The position numbers and the translations under genes were made by a program. This document shows, piece after piece, positions 16,557 through 25,081 of a stretch of 64,000 nucleotides of DNA. Below the pieces are notes generated by a model. That model did not search any database. It was not told the DNA's origin and saw nothing but the letters and a program-made list of their open reading frames with translations. Source of the DNA: Aurantibacter crassamenti (lineage in GTDB: Bacteria; Bacteroidota; Bacteroidia; Flavobacteriales; Flavobacteriaceae); NCBI RefSeq assembly GCF_016811105.1, contig NZ_JAFBGM010000002.1, positions 434,001 to 498,000 of the forward strand. The letters run 5' to 3'. Each line of letters starts with the position of its first letter. Positions within the stretch are counted from its first letter, which is position 1.

Positions 16557-18479
16557 ATGCAGTTTAGACATCCAGAATTACTTTGGGCCCTACTTCAACT
16601 ACTCATACCTATTTTTATTCATCTTTTTCAGCTCCGTAGATTTAAAAAAACACCTTTTACCAATGTGGCATTGCTACAAAAGGTAGTTTCTAATTCACGA
16701 CGCAGCAGTACTATAAAAAAATGGCTTTTATTATTTACTAGAATGTTGCTGTTAGCAGCATTAGTAATTGCTTTTGCACAACCATTTTTTGCAGAAAAGA
16801 ACGCGCTTAAAAAGAAAGAAACTACCATCTATATTGATGATTCTTTTAGTATGCAGGCCAAATCTGGCACTACAACTTTATTGCAGAATGCTATTCAAGA
16901 ATTAATTCAAGCCATACCAGAAACTGAACGTTTTAATCTATTTACAAATACCAAAGAGTATAGAAATAGTACAATTAAAGATATTCAGAATGAACTATTA
17001 AGTTTAGATTACACTTCAGAACAATTGTCACTAAATGAAATAAAACTCAAAGGTGAATCGCTGTTTAGTCAAGAAAACGATTCGCGCAAAGAGTTTATTT
17101 TGATTTCTGATTTTCAAAAGCGGTTAGGGCCAATTCAAAACGATTCGTTAGAAAAAACGGAACATTATTTTGTTCAAATACGACCTGAAGAATCGAAAAA
17201 TATAGCGATTGACTCCGTTTTTATTCATCAAGAGAATACTGAGAATCTTGAATTAAACGTACTAATTTCAGGTACATCAATTAATATGAGCACTCCGGTC
17301 TCATTATTTAACGATGAAAAACTAATTGCCAAAACTGCGGTTGTAATTGATGAAAACAATAAAGGAGTAGTTCAATTTACAATTCCGAGTAACGAAATAA
17401 TCAACGGTCGAATTGAAGTATCTGACAACGGTTTACACTATGACAATCAGCTCTATTTCAATATCAATAAAAAAGAAAAAATTAAGGTTTTAGTAATTGG
17501 TGATACCGATTCAGAATTCTTAAAACGAATTTATACTGAAGATGAATTTCAACTCACTTCAACAGAATTAAAGTCATTAAATTATAGTGCCATTGAATCG
17601 AAAGATTTAATAATATTAAATGAATTAGAACAAATAAATAGTGCCTTACAAGCAAATTTAAAATCATTTAAGTCGAATGGAGGTAGCCTTGTTTTTATAC
17701 CAGGCAACCAAATTGATAATAATTCTTATAATGAGACATTTTCAGGGCTAACAAATATTAAATTTTTAGAGCAAATAACTAGTGAACGAAAAATTACGGG
17801 AATTGATTTTACTAATCCTTTATATCAAAATGTTTTTGAAAAGCAGGTAACTAATTTTCAATATCCTATAGTCAAGAAATTTGTTGGCATTAAAACGACA
17901 TTACCATCCTTATTATCATTTCAAGATAAAAATCCATTTTTTATTGGCACAAAAGGTCTGTACCTATTTACTGCATCCCTTTCTAGCGAAAACTCCAATT
18001 TCAAGAATTCTCCATTAATCGTCCCAACACTTTATAATGTTGGTTTAAAAAGTCTAGAATCACCTCAATTATATGCCGTAATAGGTAGTACAACACAAGT
18101 TGATATTGCTGCTCAACTTTCTAAAGATGACATATTGAAGATGAAAAAAGCTGAATTTGAATTTATTCCGCAGCAACAATCCTTTAGCAAAAAAGTGAGT
18201 CTTCAGTTTATTGAAAACCCCCAAGAAGATGGGATATATACTATTTCAGATAAACAAAAAGTATATCAAAATTTAAGTTTTAATTATGCCCGTAATGAAA
18301 GTGACTTAACGTATTCTGACCTTTCAACTCTAAATGAAGCTAGCAGATCAAACTCAATAAACAGTTTATTTGACACCTTACAAAAAGATAGTAGCATCAC
18401 TGAGCTTTGGAAATGGTTTGTTATTTTCGCTTTGATATTTTTAACATTTGAAATTTTTATTCAAAAATTCTTTCGATGA
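16557..18479 (+). CDS. BatA-type membrane protein with von Willebrand factor A-like domain
   Basis: 640 residues. The first about 90 match the BatA N-terminal membrane domain (FRHPELLWALLQLLIPIFIHL, then a second helix near 58-78). A vWA-like domain follows, beginning TIYIDDSFSMQAKSG with a DxSxS metal-binding motif. The middle is a long extracytoplasmic region and a C-terminal helix lies near 616-635. Relatives occur widely in Bacteroidota as single genes outside the classical bat operon. Function is unproven; cell-envelope or chaperone-like roles have been proposed for Bat proteins. Its stop overlaps the start of the dihydroorotase-like gene (ATGA), so the two are translationally coupled. 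Confidence 0.85.
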   Translation: MQFRHPELLWALLQLLIPIFIHLFQLRRFKKTPFTNVALLQKVVSNSRRSSTIKKWLLLFTRMLLLAALVIAFAQPFFAEKNALKKKETTIYIDDSFSMQAKSGTTTLLQNAIQELIQAIPETERFNLFTNTKEYRNSTIKDIQNELLSLDYTSEQLSLNEIKLKGESLFSQENDSRKEFILISDFQKRLGPIQNDSLEKTEHYFVQIRPEESKNIAIDSVFIHQENTENLELNVLISGTSINMSTPVSLFNDEKLIAKTAVVIDENNKGVVQFTIPSNEIINGRIEVSDNGLHYDNQLYFNINKKEKIKVLVIGDTDSEFLKRIYTEDEFQLTSTELKSLNYSAIESKDLIILNELEQINSALQANLKSFKSNGGSLVFIPGNQIDNNSYNETFSGLTNIKFLEQITSERKITGIDFTNPLYQNVFEKQVTNFQYPIVKKFVGIKTTLPSLLSFQDKNPFFIGTKGLYLFTASLSSENSNFKNSPLIVPTLYNVGLKSLESPQLYAVIGSTTQVDIAAQLSKDDILKMKKAEFEFIPQQQSFSKKVSLQFIENPQEDGIYTISDKQKVYQNLSFNYARNESDLTYSDLSTLNEASRSNSINSLFDTLQKDSSITELWKWFVIFALIFLTFEIFIQKFFR

Positions 18480-19732
18480 ATATACTTTTAAAATCAGCCA
18501 AAATCATTGCAGCAGGCAACAAAGACCTGCATTTGAAGAAAAAGGATATTTGGATTAAAAATGGCAAAATTGAAAAAATTGCCACCAATATTGAGACTGA
18601 AGGCCAAACTAAAATTATAGAAAACAAAAACTTACATGTTTCGGCTGGCTGGTTTGATACTGGTGTTAGTTTTGGTGAACCTGGTTACGAAGAACGGGAA
18701 ACCATTGAAAACGGACTTTTAACTGCTGCCAAAAGTGGATTCACCGATGTGGTATTAAATCCGGATTCGCACCCTGTACCCGACAGTAGCTCCGACATTA
18801 TTTTTTTAAAGAATGCAGCGAGTAAAAGTAGTACCGCTTTACATCCTTTAGGGGCTTTAACAGTAAAATCAGAAAGTATAGATCTTGCAGAACTCTTTGA
18901 TATGAAGAATGCAGGTGCAGTAGGGTTCTATGATTATAAAAATCCGATTGATAATCCGAACCTTTTAAAAATAGCTTTACAATATGCTCAGAATTTCGGT
19001 GGATTGGTTTTTTCATATCCTTTAGATAAAGCTATAGCCGGAAAAGGAATAGTAAACGAAGGGCACGTTTCTACCAAATTAGGTTTAAAAGGTATTCCAT
19101 CACTTGCTGAAGAACTTCAAATTGTTAGAGATCTATTCGTTTTAGAATACACCGGCGGAAAATTGCATATCCCAACAATCTCAACAGCCAATTCAGTGAA
19201 GCTAATTGCAGCAGCAAAAAAGAAAAATCTAGATGTAACATGTAGTGTAGCGATTCATAACCTTTGGCACACAGATCAACTTCTAGATACTTTTGACAGT
19301 AAATACAAAGTACAGCCGCCTTTACGAGAAAAAGCAGATACAAAAGCTTTAATCAATGGTTTAAAGTCAGGCATTATTGATTTTGTTACAACAGACCATA
19401 GACCCATAAATATTGAGCACAAAGAATTGGAGTTTGACAATGCAGCTTATGGCGCTATAGGTTTAGAGAGTGCCTTTGGAATTTTAAATCAACTATTTGA
19501 TACTGATACCGCAATAGCACTTTTAACAAAAGGAAGAAGTAGATTTGGTTTACCTGAAGCTGAAATTAAAGAAGGAGCCGAAGCTCGAATAACTATTTTT
19601 GAGCCCACTGATTCTATTCGATTTGATAAAAATCACATTTATTCAACTTCTAAAAATAGTATGTTTCTAGGAGAAGAATTAAAAGGAAAAGTTTTAGGTA
19701 TTATTACAGGTAAATCAATACAATTACTTTAG
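18476..19732 (+). CDS. Dihydroorotase-like amidohydrolase lacking metal-binding histidines
   Basis: 418 residues with the overall fold and landmarks of long-type dihydroorotase (GYEERETIENG, NEGHVSTKLGLKGIPSLAEE, KVQPPLR). The metal-binding D-x-H-x-H motif, expected at residues 61-65, is DTGVS. The later H-x-x-H segment reads LHIPTIST and the HHL segment reads IHNLWHTD. The conserved Asp of TTDHRP remains. This suggests a non-catalytic pseudo-dihydroorotase, like the inactive homologues that support aspartate transcarbamoylase in some bacteria, or a changed activity. A separate active PyrC would be expected elsewhere in the genome. It overlaps the BatA-like gene by 4 bp. Confidence 0.8.
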   Translation: MNILLKSAKIIAAGNKDLHLKKKDIWIKNGKIEKIATNIETEGQTKIIENKNLHVSAGWFDTGVSFGEPGYEERETIENGLLTAAKSGFTDVVLNPDSHPVPDSSSDIIFLKNAASKSSTALHPLGALTVKSESIDLAELFDMKNAGAVGFYDYKNPIDNPNLLKIALQYAQNFGGLVFSYPLDKAIAGKGIVNEGHVSTKLGLKGIPSLAEELQIVRDLFVLEYTGGKLHIPTISTANSVKLIAAAKKKNLDVTCSVAIHNLWHTDQLLDTFDSKYKVQPPLREKADTKALINGLKSGIIDFVTTDHRPINIEHKELEFDNAAYGAIGLESAFGILNQLFDTDTAIALLTKGRSRFGLPEAEIKEGAEARITIFEPTDSIRFDKNHIYSTSKNSMFLGEELKGKVLGIITGKSIQLL

Positions 19733-19759
19733 AAGTATCTGTTCAATAAAAAAAGAAAA

Positions 19760-20083
19760 ATGGCAGAAGAAATTGAAGGAAAAACAACAGCAGTTGTTGC
19801 ATATTTCACCATGGTTGGGGCTTTAATAGCTATCTCAATGAATTCAGATGCAAAAAACGATTTTGCTCGTTTTCACACAAGACAGGCCTTCGGACTTCAT
19901 CTAATGTTTTTAGGTTTTGCACTTTTTTTAAGCCAATGGTTTAATGAATATGCTTGGTACGGGTTATATGTTTTCTATTTGGTTTTATGGTTCTATGGCT
20001 TTTTAGGTGCTCTAAATAATAAGAAACAATCTTTGCCTGTACTAGGGCCATATTTTCAAAAATGGTTTACATTTATTAGCTAA
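19760..20083 (+). CDS. Small membrane protein, DUF4870/Tic20-like
   Basis: 107 residues with three or four hydrophobic segments. The sequence NDFARFHTRQAFGLHLMF resembles the conserved F-x-R-x-H-x-x-Q-A motif of DUF4870/Tic20-like small membrane proteins. Its function is unknown. It lies 27 bp after the dihydroorotase-like gene and 15 bp before the esterase gene on the same strand, so it is probably within that operon. Confidence 0.75.
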   Translation: MAEEIEGKTTAVVAYFTMVGALIAISMNSDAKNDFARFHTRQAFGLHLMFLGFALFLSQWFNEYAWYGLYVFYLVLWFYGFLGALNNKKQSLPVLGPYFQKWFTFIS

Positions 20084-20098
20084 TTCAAACATCCCCGA

Positions 20099-20758
20099 AT
20101 GCAATCCAAAGAATTATCACTTGAACACCTCATTAGGCCTTCAAAAGAAATAAATGCAGCTACGCCTTTATTAATTATGCTTCACGGTTATGGTAGCAAT
20201 GAAGAAGATTTATTTTCATTTTCTGCTGAATTACCAGAAGATATTTTTATTATTTCTGCACGTGCCCCCTACCCAATTGAACCTTATGGTTATGCTTGGT
20301 ATGCTATACATTTTGATAATTTAAATGGAAAATGGAGTGATGATGATCAAGCTATTGAGTCACGAGAAAAAATAGCCTCTTTTATTGATGAAGCTTGCAC
20401 TGCGTATGGCTTAAATTCTAACAATGTTACCTTATTAGGTTTCAGTCAAGGCACAATTTTAAGTTATGCCGTTGCTTTGTCATATCCAGAAAAAGTAAAA
20501 AATGTAGTTGGTTTAAGTGGCTATATTAATGTTGATATTCTTGCCGATGGTTATGCTGAAAAAGACCATTCTCAATTAAACATTTACGCTTCTCACGGGC
20601 AAGTAGATCAAGTGATTCCACCTGATTGGGCACAACGTATTCCCGACTTTTTAAAGAACTTAAAAATTGAACATGTTTATGAAGAGTTTCCTGTTGGTCA
20701 TGGCGTAGCCCCACAAAATTTCTACTCGTTTAAAAAGTGGTTAGTCGATAAAATCTAA
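20099..20758 (+). CDS. Alpha/beta hydrolase, phospholipase/carboxylesterase (YpfH-like) family
   Basis: 219 residues with the fold of the small carboxylesterase family: LMLHGYGSNEEDLF oxyanion segment, nucleophile elbow GFSQG, acid near HGQVDQVIPP, and the catalytic His in VGHGVAPQNF. There is no signal peptide, so it is cytoplasmic. Natural substrates are unknown; relatives cleave short-chain esters or act as acyl-protein or lyso-phospholipid esterases. Its stop overlaps the stop of the convergent gene by a few bases (20755-20758). Confidence 0.88.
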   Translation: MQSKELSLEHLIRPSKEINAATPLLIMLHGYGSNEEDLFSFSAELPEDIFIISARAPYPIEPYGYAWYAIHFDNLNGKWSDDDQAIESREKIASFIDEACTAYGLNSNNVTLLGFSQGTILSYAVALSYPEKVKNVVGLSGYINVDILADGYAEKDHSQLNIYASHGQVDQVIPPDWAQRIPDFLKNLKIEHVYEEFPVGHGVAPQNFYSFKKWLVDKI

Positions 20759-21249
20759 TTGCTGCGGGTATACAATAAGTGGTCTACTAGGGTAAAGTCA
20801 ACCCCTAAATCATCTTTTAACTCATATTTGATAACAAGTTCGCCCCAAAATTTTCCATCTGAAAAGTCACAGACAATCCATTTGTGATTTAATATTTTGA
20901 TTTTATTTATTTTAAAATCACTTTCCATACCCTCATAAGGTATCAACGGGTTATCCCCTTTTTTCTCATTTGTCTCCAATAATTTATCGGCAATATATCG
21001 AGAAGGGTCTTCAATATTTAAATGATCATAATACGCCAAAGCATCATCATTATTTTCTAATGAGAAATACTGCATATCTAAAACTTTAAGATGTAAATTT
21101 TGAATAGAATCTTTCAGGGTTACCGTTTCATCTTGCATGCGAACAATTTTTGCTTCACCAACCTTTTGCATGTTTTTATTACTAACTACCAAATACAAAC
21201 AAATCAATGCTGCAAAAACAAATAAATAAAGAAATAGACTTTTTTTCAT
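20755..21249 (-). CDS. Hypothetical protein with N-terminal membrane anchor
   Basis: 164 residues starting MKKSLFLYLFVFAALICLYLV, an uncleaved signal anchor or signal peptide, then a mostly polar extracytoplasmic domain with several aromatic beta-like segments (HKWIVCDFSDGKFWGEL). I recognise no family. The end overlaps the convergent esterase gene by 4 bp. Nothing in the context assigns a function. Confidence 0.7.
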   Translation of the reverse strand: MKKSLFLYLFVFAALICLYLVVSNKNMQKVGEAKIVRMQDETVTLKDSIQNLHLKVLDMQYFSLENNDDALAYYDHLNIEDPSRYIADKLLETNEKKGDNPLIPYEGMESDFKINKIKILNHKWIVCDFSDGKFWGELVIKYELKDDLGVDFTLVDHLLYTRSN

Positions 21250-21320
21250 AACTATAATTAACCTCTTTTCTGTGTTCTGTATATCTTATAAACGCCAGAA
21301 TGAACCTTATATTTTTACTA

Positions 21321-22097
21321 TTAAATTTTTATTACAAGACCATCATAAGCCAGATGAACGTTCTCAGGAAGTTCATTTTCTACTGCTTCATGAAAACCTA
21401 ACATATGACTAATATGTGTAAAATAAGCGACCTCTGGTTTTACCTTTTCTACAAAAGCTAAGGCTTCTTCTAAATTAAAATGTGAATGGTGTGGTTCTAT
21501 TCGTAATGCGTTTATAACCAAAACTTTAGAACCTTTAATTTTTTCAAGCTCATTATCTTCAACACGCTTTAAATCTGTAAGATATGTAAATCCATTAATG
21601 CGAAATCCATTTACTCTAAGGCGATTGTGCCAGGCTTCAATTACAATAATTTTCTTTCCACCTAAGCTTAAAATACTTTCAGCATTAATACAATTCACTT
21701 TAACAGCCGGAGCACCAGGATAACGATTTTCATCAGCAAAAATATAATCAAACCTTCTTTTTAAAGATTTAATCACCTCTTCATTTGCATAAATTGGAAT
21801 ATCACCTTGTCTAAAAAAAAATGGTCTAATATCATCTAAGCCCGCAGTATGGTCTGAGTGCTCATGTGTAAAAAGTAGTCCATCTAGCTTATCCACTTTA
21901 TTTATAAGCATTTGCTGTCTAAAATCAGGCCCACAATCAATTACATAATTAAATCCTTCCCAAGAAACTAAGACAGAAGAACGCAATCGTTTATCTTTTG
22001 GATCGTTACTTAAACATACCGGATGGTTACTACCAATCACGGGTATTCCTTGAGAGGTTCCGGTACCCAGAAAAGTAATTTGTAGGCTATTGTTCAT
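21321..22097 (-). CDS. MBL-fold metallo-hydrolase (PhnP-like)
   Basis: 258 residues from the ATG at 22097. It starts ITFLGTGTSQGIPVIG and has the zinc motif THEHSDHTAG (H-x-H-x-D-H), a later VIEAWHNRLRV and a C-terminal FTHISHMLG. This fits the PhnP/RNase Z-like group of MBL phosphodiesterases; the substrate is unknown. The reading frame can be extended to a TTG at 22106, but that codon lies inside the predicted -7 element, so the ATG is preferred. Predicted transcription begins at or next to the ATG, so the mRNA may be leaderless. Confidence 0.87.
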   Translation of the reverse strand: MNNSLQITFLGTGTSQGIPVIGSNHPVCLSNDPKDKRLRSSVLVSWEGFNYVIDCGPDFRQQMLINKVDKLDGLLFTHEHSDHTAGLDDIRPFFFRQGDIPIYANEEVIKSLKRRFDYIFADENRYPGAPAVKVNCINAESILSLGGKKIIVIEAWHNRLRVNGFRINGFTYLTDLKRVEDNELEKIKGSKVLVINALRIEPHHSHFNLEEALAFVEKVKPEVAYFTHISHMLGFHEAVENELPENVHLAYDGLVIKI

Positions 22098-22103
22098 TAT
22101 TAT

Positions 22104-22111
22104 CAAATTTA
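22104..22111 (-). promoter_or_regulatory. TAnnTTTG promoter element abutting the MBL hydrolase start
   Basis: The minus strand reads TAAATTTG, an exact consensus match, only six bases before the ATG at 22097. The transcription start would fall at about the start codon. Confidence 0.5.
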
Positions 22112-22145
22112 TAACATATTTACCTAAAAGATTTCTTGAAGTTCT

Positions 22146-22153
22146 TAACTTTG
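22146..22153 (+). promoter_or_regulatory. TAnnTTTG promoter element before the conserved 485-residue protein
   Basis: TAACTTTG matches the -7 consensus exactly and lies 20 bp before the ATG at 22174. It is divergent from the MBL promoter about 35 bp away. Confidence 0.5.
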
Positions 22154-22173
22154 TTTAACACAAACCCTAACTA

Positions 22174-23631
22174 ATGGCATCAGTTTTCAAAAGAGATACT
22201 GCATTTGAAAATATTCCTTCAATCAAAGCGAAAACGCTTCGTATAAATCTCAACCCTGATATTTACGGAACATTTGCTGAAATAGGCGCAGGCCAAGAAA
22301 CGGCTAGGCATTTTTTTAGGTCAGGTGGTGCCTCAGGTACAATTGCAAAAGCAATGAGCGCCTATGACAAAGACTTTAGCGACGCTATTTATGGTGTTGA
22401 GAAAGATGGTCGGTATGTATCACAACCGCGTTTAAAACGCATGTTGGATCATGAAATGAATTTAATGGAAGAACGAATTACTAGGGACAAACATCCTGAA
22501 CGATTGTTTTTTTCATATGCAAATACAGTGGCTACTATCGATTTTTCGAAAAGATATAAAGGTCATGGTTGGGTTGGTATTCGATTTCAATTAGATCCAG
22601 AGCAAAAAGAATTAGATGAAATAATCATACACGTGCGTTTTAAACAGAATGAAGCGCGCTTGCAACAAGAAACATTAGGTATTCTTGGTGTAAATCTTAT
22701 TTATGGTGCGTTTTACAAGAATCATAAGCCAGTAAAATTAATAAAGTATTTATACGACCATATTGATAAGGATACTGTTGAAGTTGATATGGTTAATTTC
22801 TCAGGACCGAATTTCAAAGATGTAGACAATAGATTAATTAGTCTACAATTGATTAGAAATGACATGACCGATGCAGTTATGTTTGGCCCCGATGGCAACA
22901 ACCTTCTACCAGCTTCAGTACTATACAAAAAGAATATTCTTGCTTTACGTGGAAGTTTTAGGCCAGTGACCAAGGTTAATATGGATATGTTTGATAAATC
23001 ATATGACATATTTGTGCGTGATCAAACAGTAGATATTGATAATAGTATTGTAATTTTTGAAATAACCTTATCTAACTTAAAAGCATCAGGTGAAATTGAT
23101 GAGCGTGACTTTTTTGACCGAGCTGAACTACTATGTTCATTGGGTCATACTGTAATGATCTCTAAATTTCAAGAATATTATAAACTCGTTGAATACTTCA
23201 ATAGATACACTAAAAAGCATATCGGTCTCACCATGGGTGTCAACAATTTAGTTGATATTTTTGATGAAAAATATTATCGTGACTTAAGTGGTGGTATTTT
23301 AGAAGCCTTCGGAAAACTATTCTTTAAAGACCTGCAAGTTTACTTATACCCAATGAAAAATGTTGAGACTGGCCAAATAATGACCAGTAATAATGTTAAA
23401 GTACACCCGAGAATGAAAGAACTATACAAGTTCTTCAAGTACAACGGTAAGGTTATGGATATCATTGATTACGATCCAGAAATCATGCATATTTTCTCAA
23501 GAGATGTTCTTAAAAAAATCATCAACAATGAAGAAGGATGGGAAGAAATGTTACCAGAAGGTATACCAGAAGTAATTAAAGAGAAAAAGCTTTTTACTAA
23601 GAAATTAGAATCAAAAAATAAAGAAGCTTAA
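22174..23631 (+). CDS. Conserved Bacteroidota protein of unknown function
   Basis: 485 residues, no signal peptide and no clear membrane segment, so probably cytoplasmic. I recognise it as a strongly conserved Bacteroidota protein. As I recall, databases carry names for it such as TonB-dependent receptor or nicotinate-nucleotide adenylyltransferase, but I see no support for either: there is no beta-barrel, no plug domain, no signal sequence and no HxGH nucleotidyltransferase motif. Notable segments are EIGAGQETARHFFR, KAMSAYDKDFSDAIYG, FSYANTVATIDF and FGPDGNNLLPASVLYKKNI. It has its own promoter and is convergent with the bcp gene. Confidence 0.85.
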   Translation: MASVFKRDTAFENIPSIKAKTLRINLNPDIYGTFAEIGAGQETARHFFRSGGASGTIAKAMSAYDKDFSDAIYGVEKDGRYVSQPRLKRMLDHEMNLMEERITRDKHPERLFFSYANTVATIDFSKRYKGHGWVGIRFQLDPEQKELDEIIIHVRFKQNEARLQQETLGILGVNLIYGAFYKNHKPVKLIKYLYDHIDKDTVEVDMVNFSGPNFKDVDNRLISLQLIRNDMTDAVMFGPDGNNLLPASVLYKKNILALRGSFRPVTKVNMDMFDKSYDIFVRDQTVDIDNSIVIFEITLSNLKASGEIDERDFFDRAELLCSLGHTVMISKFQEYYKLVEYFNRYTKKHIGLTMGVNNLVDIFDEKYYRDLSGGILEAFGKLFFKDLQVYLYPMKNVETGQIMTSNNVKVHPRMKELYKFFKYNGKVMDIIDYDPEIMHIFSRDVLKKIINNEEGWEEMLPEGIPEVIKEKKLFTKKLESKNKEA

Positions 23632-23641
23632 GCACCTTATT

Positions 23642-24100
23642 TTAATTATCTTCTAATATTTGAGTGGCGTGGTCTTTGGCCTTTACTTTATCTATTACTT
23701 TAGTAATTATTCCATTTTCATCAATTACAAAGGTTTTTCTGTGGATGCCATCATAGGTACGCCCCATGAATTTTTTTTCACCCCAAACACCAAATACATT
23801 AAGTAAAGTATGGTCTTCATCAGCCAATAATGGATATGGGAATTTAAATTTTTCTTTAAAATTAGATTGTCTTTTTTGAGTATCTGCGCTCACCCCTAGT
23901 AACTCATATCCTGATTCTTGAAGCAGCTTATAATTATCTCTTAAATTACAGGCTTCAACAGTACAAGTAGGTGTATTTGCTTTCGGATAGAAAAATACAA
24001 CTAACTTCTTTCCTTTAAAATCTGATAATTTAACCACATTACCAGCCTGATCAAAACTGGAAAATTCTGCAACCTTATCCCCTACTTTCAATGTATTCAT
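23642..24100 (-). CDS. bcp: Thioredoxin-dependent thiol peroxidase Bcp
   Basis: 152 residues of the peroxiredoxin Q/BCP family. The peroxidatic cysteine is Cys46 in PKANTPTC and the likely resolving cysteine is Cys51, matching E. coli BCP spacing. It has the LSDFKGKKLVVFFYP and RKTFVIDENG motifs. It reduces hydroperoxides in the cytoplasm using thioredoxin. It is divergent from the endonuclease III gene, with 52 bp between the two starts. Confidence 0.94.
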   Translation of the reverse strand: MNTLKVGDKVAEFSSFDQAGNVVKLSDFKGKKLVVFFYPKANTPTCTVEACNLRDNYKLLQESGYELLGVSADTQKRQSNFKEKFKFPYPLLADEDHTLLNVFGVWGEKKFMGRTYDGIHRKTFVIDENGIITKVIDKVKAKDHATQILEDN

Positions 24101-24152
24101 AGCCTAATTTTAATTACATTCGTTTTCTAAATCGACACGAAACTAATCAAAA

Positions 24153-24812
24153 ATGACCAAAGCCGAAAAAGTAAATTTTACCATTAAAACGCTGCAAGAG
24201 TTATATCCTGAAATTCCAGTGCCTTTAGACCATAAAGACCCATACACCTTATTAATTGCCGTTTTAATGTCTGCACAAAGTACAGATGTGCGCGTAAATA
24301 AAATTACTCCATTACTATTTGAAAAGGCTGATAATCCTTATGACATGGTCAAATTATCAGTAGAAGAAATTCGAGAAATTATAAAACCCGTTGGGTTGTC
24401 ACCAATGAAGTCAAAAGGTATACATGGTTTATCAAAAATTTTGATAGAAAAATATAACGGAGTTGTACCAAAAGAAATTGAACTTTTAGAAGAATTTCCT
24501 GCTGTTGGCCATAAAACCGCTAGTGTGGTTGTGTCACAAGCATTTGGTATTCCTGCTTTCCCCGTAGATACACATATTCACAGATTAATGTACCGTTGGG
24601 GATTTACCAATGGCAAAAACGTAGTACAAACCGAAAAAGATGCTAAAAGACTGTTTGATAAAGAGTTATGGAATGACTTACACTTGCAAATAATATGGTA
24701 TGGTAGAGAATATTCACCTGCAAGAGGCTGGAATTTAGATAAAGATATTATCACAAAAACGATTGGCAGAAAATCTGTATTAGAAAACTATTATAAAACA
24801 AAAAAGACCTAA
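24153..24812 (+). CDS. nth: Endonuclease III-family DNA glycosylase without the Fe-S cluster
   Basis: 219 residues. The HhH motif (LEEFPAVGHKTASVV) carries the catalytic Lys121, and Asp139 (PVDTHIHR) is present, so bifunctional glycosylase/AP-lyase activity on oxidised pyrimidines is expected. Classical Nth ends with four cysteines binding a [4Fe-4S] cluster. Here the same region reads YGREYSPARGWNLDKDIITK and the whole protein contains no cysteine. The length equals that of Nth, so this is substitution, not truncation. The gene ends inside a hairpin terminator. Confidence 0.9.
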   Translation: MTKAEKVNFTIKTLQELYPEIPVPLDHKDPYTLLIAVLMSAQSTDVRVNKITPLLFEKADNPYDMVKLSVEEIREIIKPVGLSPMKSKGIHGLSKILIEKYNGVVPKEIELLEEFPAVGHKTASVVVSQAFGIPAFPVDTHIHRLMYRWGFTNGKNVVQTEKDAKRLFDKELWNDLHLQIIWYGREYSPARGWNLDKDIITKTIGRKSVLENYYKTKKT

Positions 24813-24824
24813 AAAGGTCTTTTT
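24801..24824 (+). terminator. Hairpin terminator at the end of nth
   Basis: Perfect 10-bp arms (24801-24810 and 24815-24824) with a 4-base loop end in TTTTT. The nth stop codon lies in the loop. A second inverted repeat with 14-base arms (24829-24842 and 24848-24861, one mismatch) follows directly and may serve the minus-strand small gene that ends at 24863. Confidence 0.6.
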
Positions 24825-24862
24825 AAAGAAATTGTTCAAAAGCTAAACTTTTGAACAGTTTC

Positions 24863-25006
24863 CTAATTTAAGCTTCCTTCAAAAGTGAATTCAGCGTGTT
24901 TCACAATATGCAAAGAATTAGAAAAGCTCATTAGAAACTGAATAGTTTCTGGAGAAGCTTTCGTTAGCCCTCGCCTCTTTGGGTATTCTGAGTATATTTT
25001 TTCCAT
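24863..25006 (-). CDS. 47-residue protein downstream of ECF sigma factor 1 (paralogue A)
   Basis: A 47-residue frame starting MEKIYSEYPKRRGLTKASPE and ending EGSLN. It aligns without gaps to the 47-residue protein at 26081-26224, with about 24 identical positions, including the block PETIQFLM in both. Both lie directly downstream of an ECF sigma gene on the same strand. An in-frame stop just upstream of the ATG fixes the start. There is no membrane segment or signal peptide. Function is unknown. Conservation with two sigma genes suggests a regulatory partner, for example an anti-sigma-like or co-regulatory peptide, but that is inference. Confidence 0.75.
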   Translation of the reverse strand: MEKIYSEYPKRRGLTKASPETIQFLMSFSNSLHIVKHAEFTFEGSLN

Positions 25007-25081
25007 ATCATTAAAATCTAGTTACGCTATAATAACGCCACCAATATGGAAATATTGCTCGATATGTACTTTTGTAAATTT

